Assembly (NCBI RefSeq): GCF_900148505.1
Contig: NZ_FRXO01000002.1
Span: 496,001 to 560,000 of the forward strand
From: Pseudoxanthobacter soli DSM 19599
GTDB taxonomy: Bacteria > Pseudomonadota > Alphaproteobacteria > Rhizobiales > Segnochrobactraceae
Direction: 5' to 3'
Length of the DNA stretch: 64,000 nucleotides
In this document: piece by piece, positions 63,888 to 64,000 of the stretch
How positions within the stretch are numbered: the stretch's first letter is position 1
Layout: every line of letters starts with the position of its first letter
Position numbers and translations under genes: made by a program
The notes under the pieces: model-generated
What the model saw: the letters and a program-made list of their open reading frames with translations, nothing else
Database searches by the model: none
Told to the model about the DNA's origin: nothing

Positions 63888-64000
63888 TTACCAGGTGTAC
63901 TTGAAGCCGGCCGAGAACGTGTGGGCGGTGGAGCTGCCGCTCACCGCCAGTTCGTACTGGCCGGTCAGCCGCAGATTCTGCGCGGTTTCCGCGGCGATGC
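63888..64000 (-). CDS. Outer-membrane beta-barrel protein, C-terminal end only
   Basis: 36 C-terminal residues are visible; the gene continues beyond the window. They form alternating strands (LRLTGQYELAVS, AHTFSAGFKYTW) and end in a C-terminal aromatic residue, the signal read by the BAM machinery. This fits an autotransporter barrel or porin-like protein; which one cannot be told. Confidence 0.65.
   Translation of the reverse strand, partial: IAAETAQNLRLTGQYELAVSGSSTAHTFSAGFKYTW

Overview
The window comes from a high-GC alphaproteobacterium, most likely of the order Hyphomicrobiales (Rhizobiales). The main reasons are a MotC / FliK / lytic transglycosylase flagellar block next to an FtcR(Rem)-type flagellar regulator, which is a rhizobial-brucella arrangement, a single-domain CheY beside a CheZ-like phosphatase, and several rhizobial-type regulators and transport operons. 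Genus and species cannot be fixed from the sequence alone. Nothing looks like a prophage, an integrated plasmid or a CRISPR locus. No rRNA or tRNA gene was seen.

Layout. 0-4 kb: end of a flagellar operon (motC 3' end, fliK, SLT transglycosylase), then an AT-richer island with ftcR on the opposite strand. 4.6-8.4 kb: cheY with a coupled unknown protein, a cheZ-like gene, and a membrane diguanylate cyclase. 8.7-11.8 kb: hmuTUV heme importer. 12.1-17.2 kb: electrophile/quinone-stress island (OsmC, HxlR regulator, NmrA-type quinone reductase, esterase, ring-cleavage-type VOC dioxygenase, LysR regulator). 17.2-18.3 kb: three small membrane or exported proteins, one built of CT-x-PGYP-x-GC repeats. 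18.5-23.2 kb: winged-helix regulator, AdiA-type arginine decarboxylase, D-2-hydroxyacid dehydrogenase. 23.2-25.7 kb: phosphoketolase. 25.8-32.4 kb: a complete NHLM/NHLP-type peptide export cassette (HlyD, C39-peptidase ABC protein, large second ABC protein) with no recognisable precursor peptide beside it. 32.7-38.8 kb: ugd, two aldehyde dehydrogenases with a VOC protein between them, and a divergent IclR regulator with a double palindromic operator. 38.8-43.3 kb: ackA, pta and a GH15 glycosidase. 43.3-51.8 kb: LuxR regulator, C-N hydrolase, glutamine-synthetase-like ligase, Tat-dependent binding protein, spermidine/putrescine-type ABC importer and an iron-type alcohol dehydrogenase. 51.8-57.3 kb: double-ABM membrane protein, guanine deaminase, Bcr/CflA-type MFS exporter, M32 carboxypeptidase. 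57.5-61.6 kb: CPA2 antiporter with a cNMP-binding tail, globin-coupled diguanylate cyclase, exported unknown protein. 61.6-63.8 kb: LysR regulator and aldo-keto reductase. From 63.9 kb: C-terminus of an outer-membrane beta-barrel.

How the genes may work together (inference). The phosphoketolase makes acetyl-phosphate, which AckA and Pta about 13 kb away can turn into ATP/acetate or acetyl-CoA. The 43-52 kb block reads as import and gamma-glutamylation of an amine or amino alcohol. The 12-17 kb block reads as a two-regulator defence against quinones and other electrophiles. Two diguanylate cyclases with intact GGEEF and RxxD sites tie membrane and heme (oxygen or redox) sensing to c-di-GMP close to chemotaxis genes. 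Small palindromic repeats occur in the spacers at 12.0, 32.4-32.7 and 55.7 kb.
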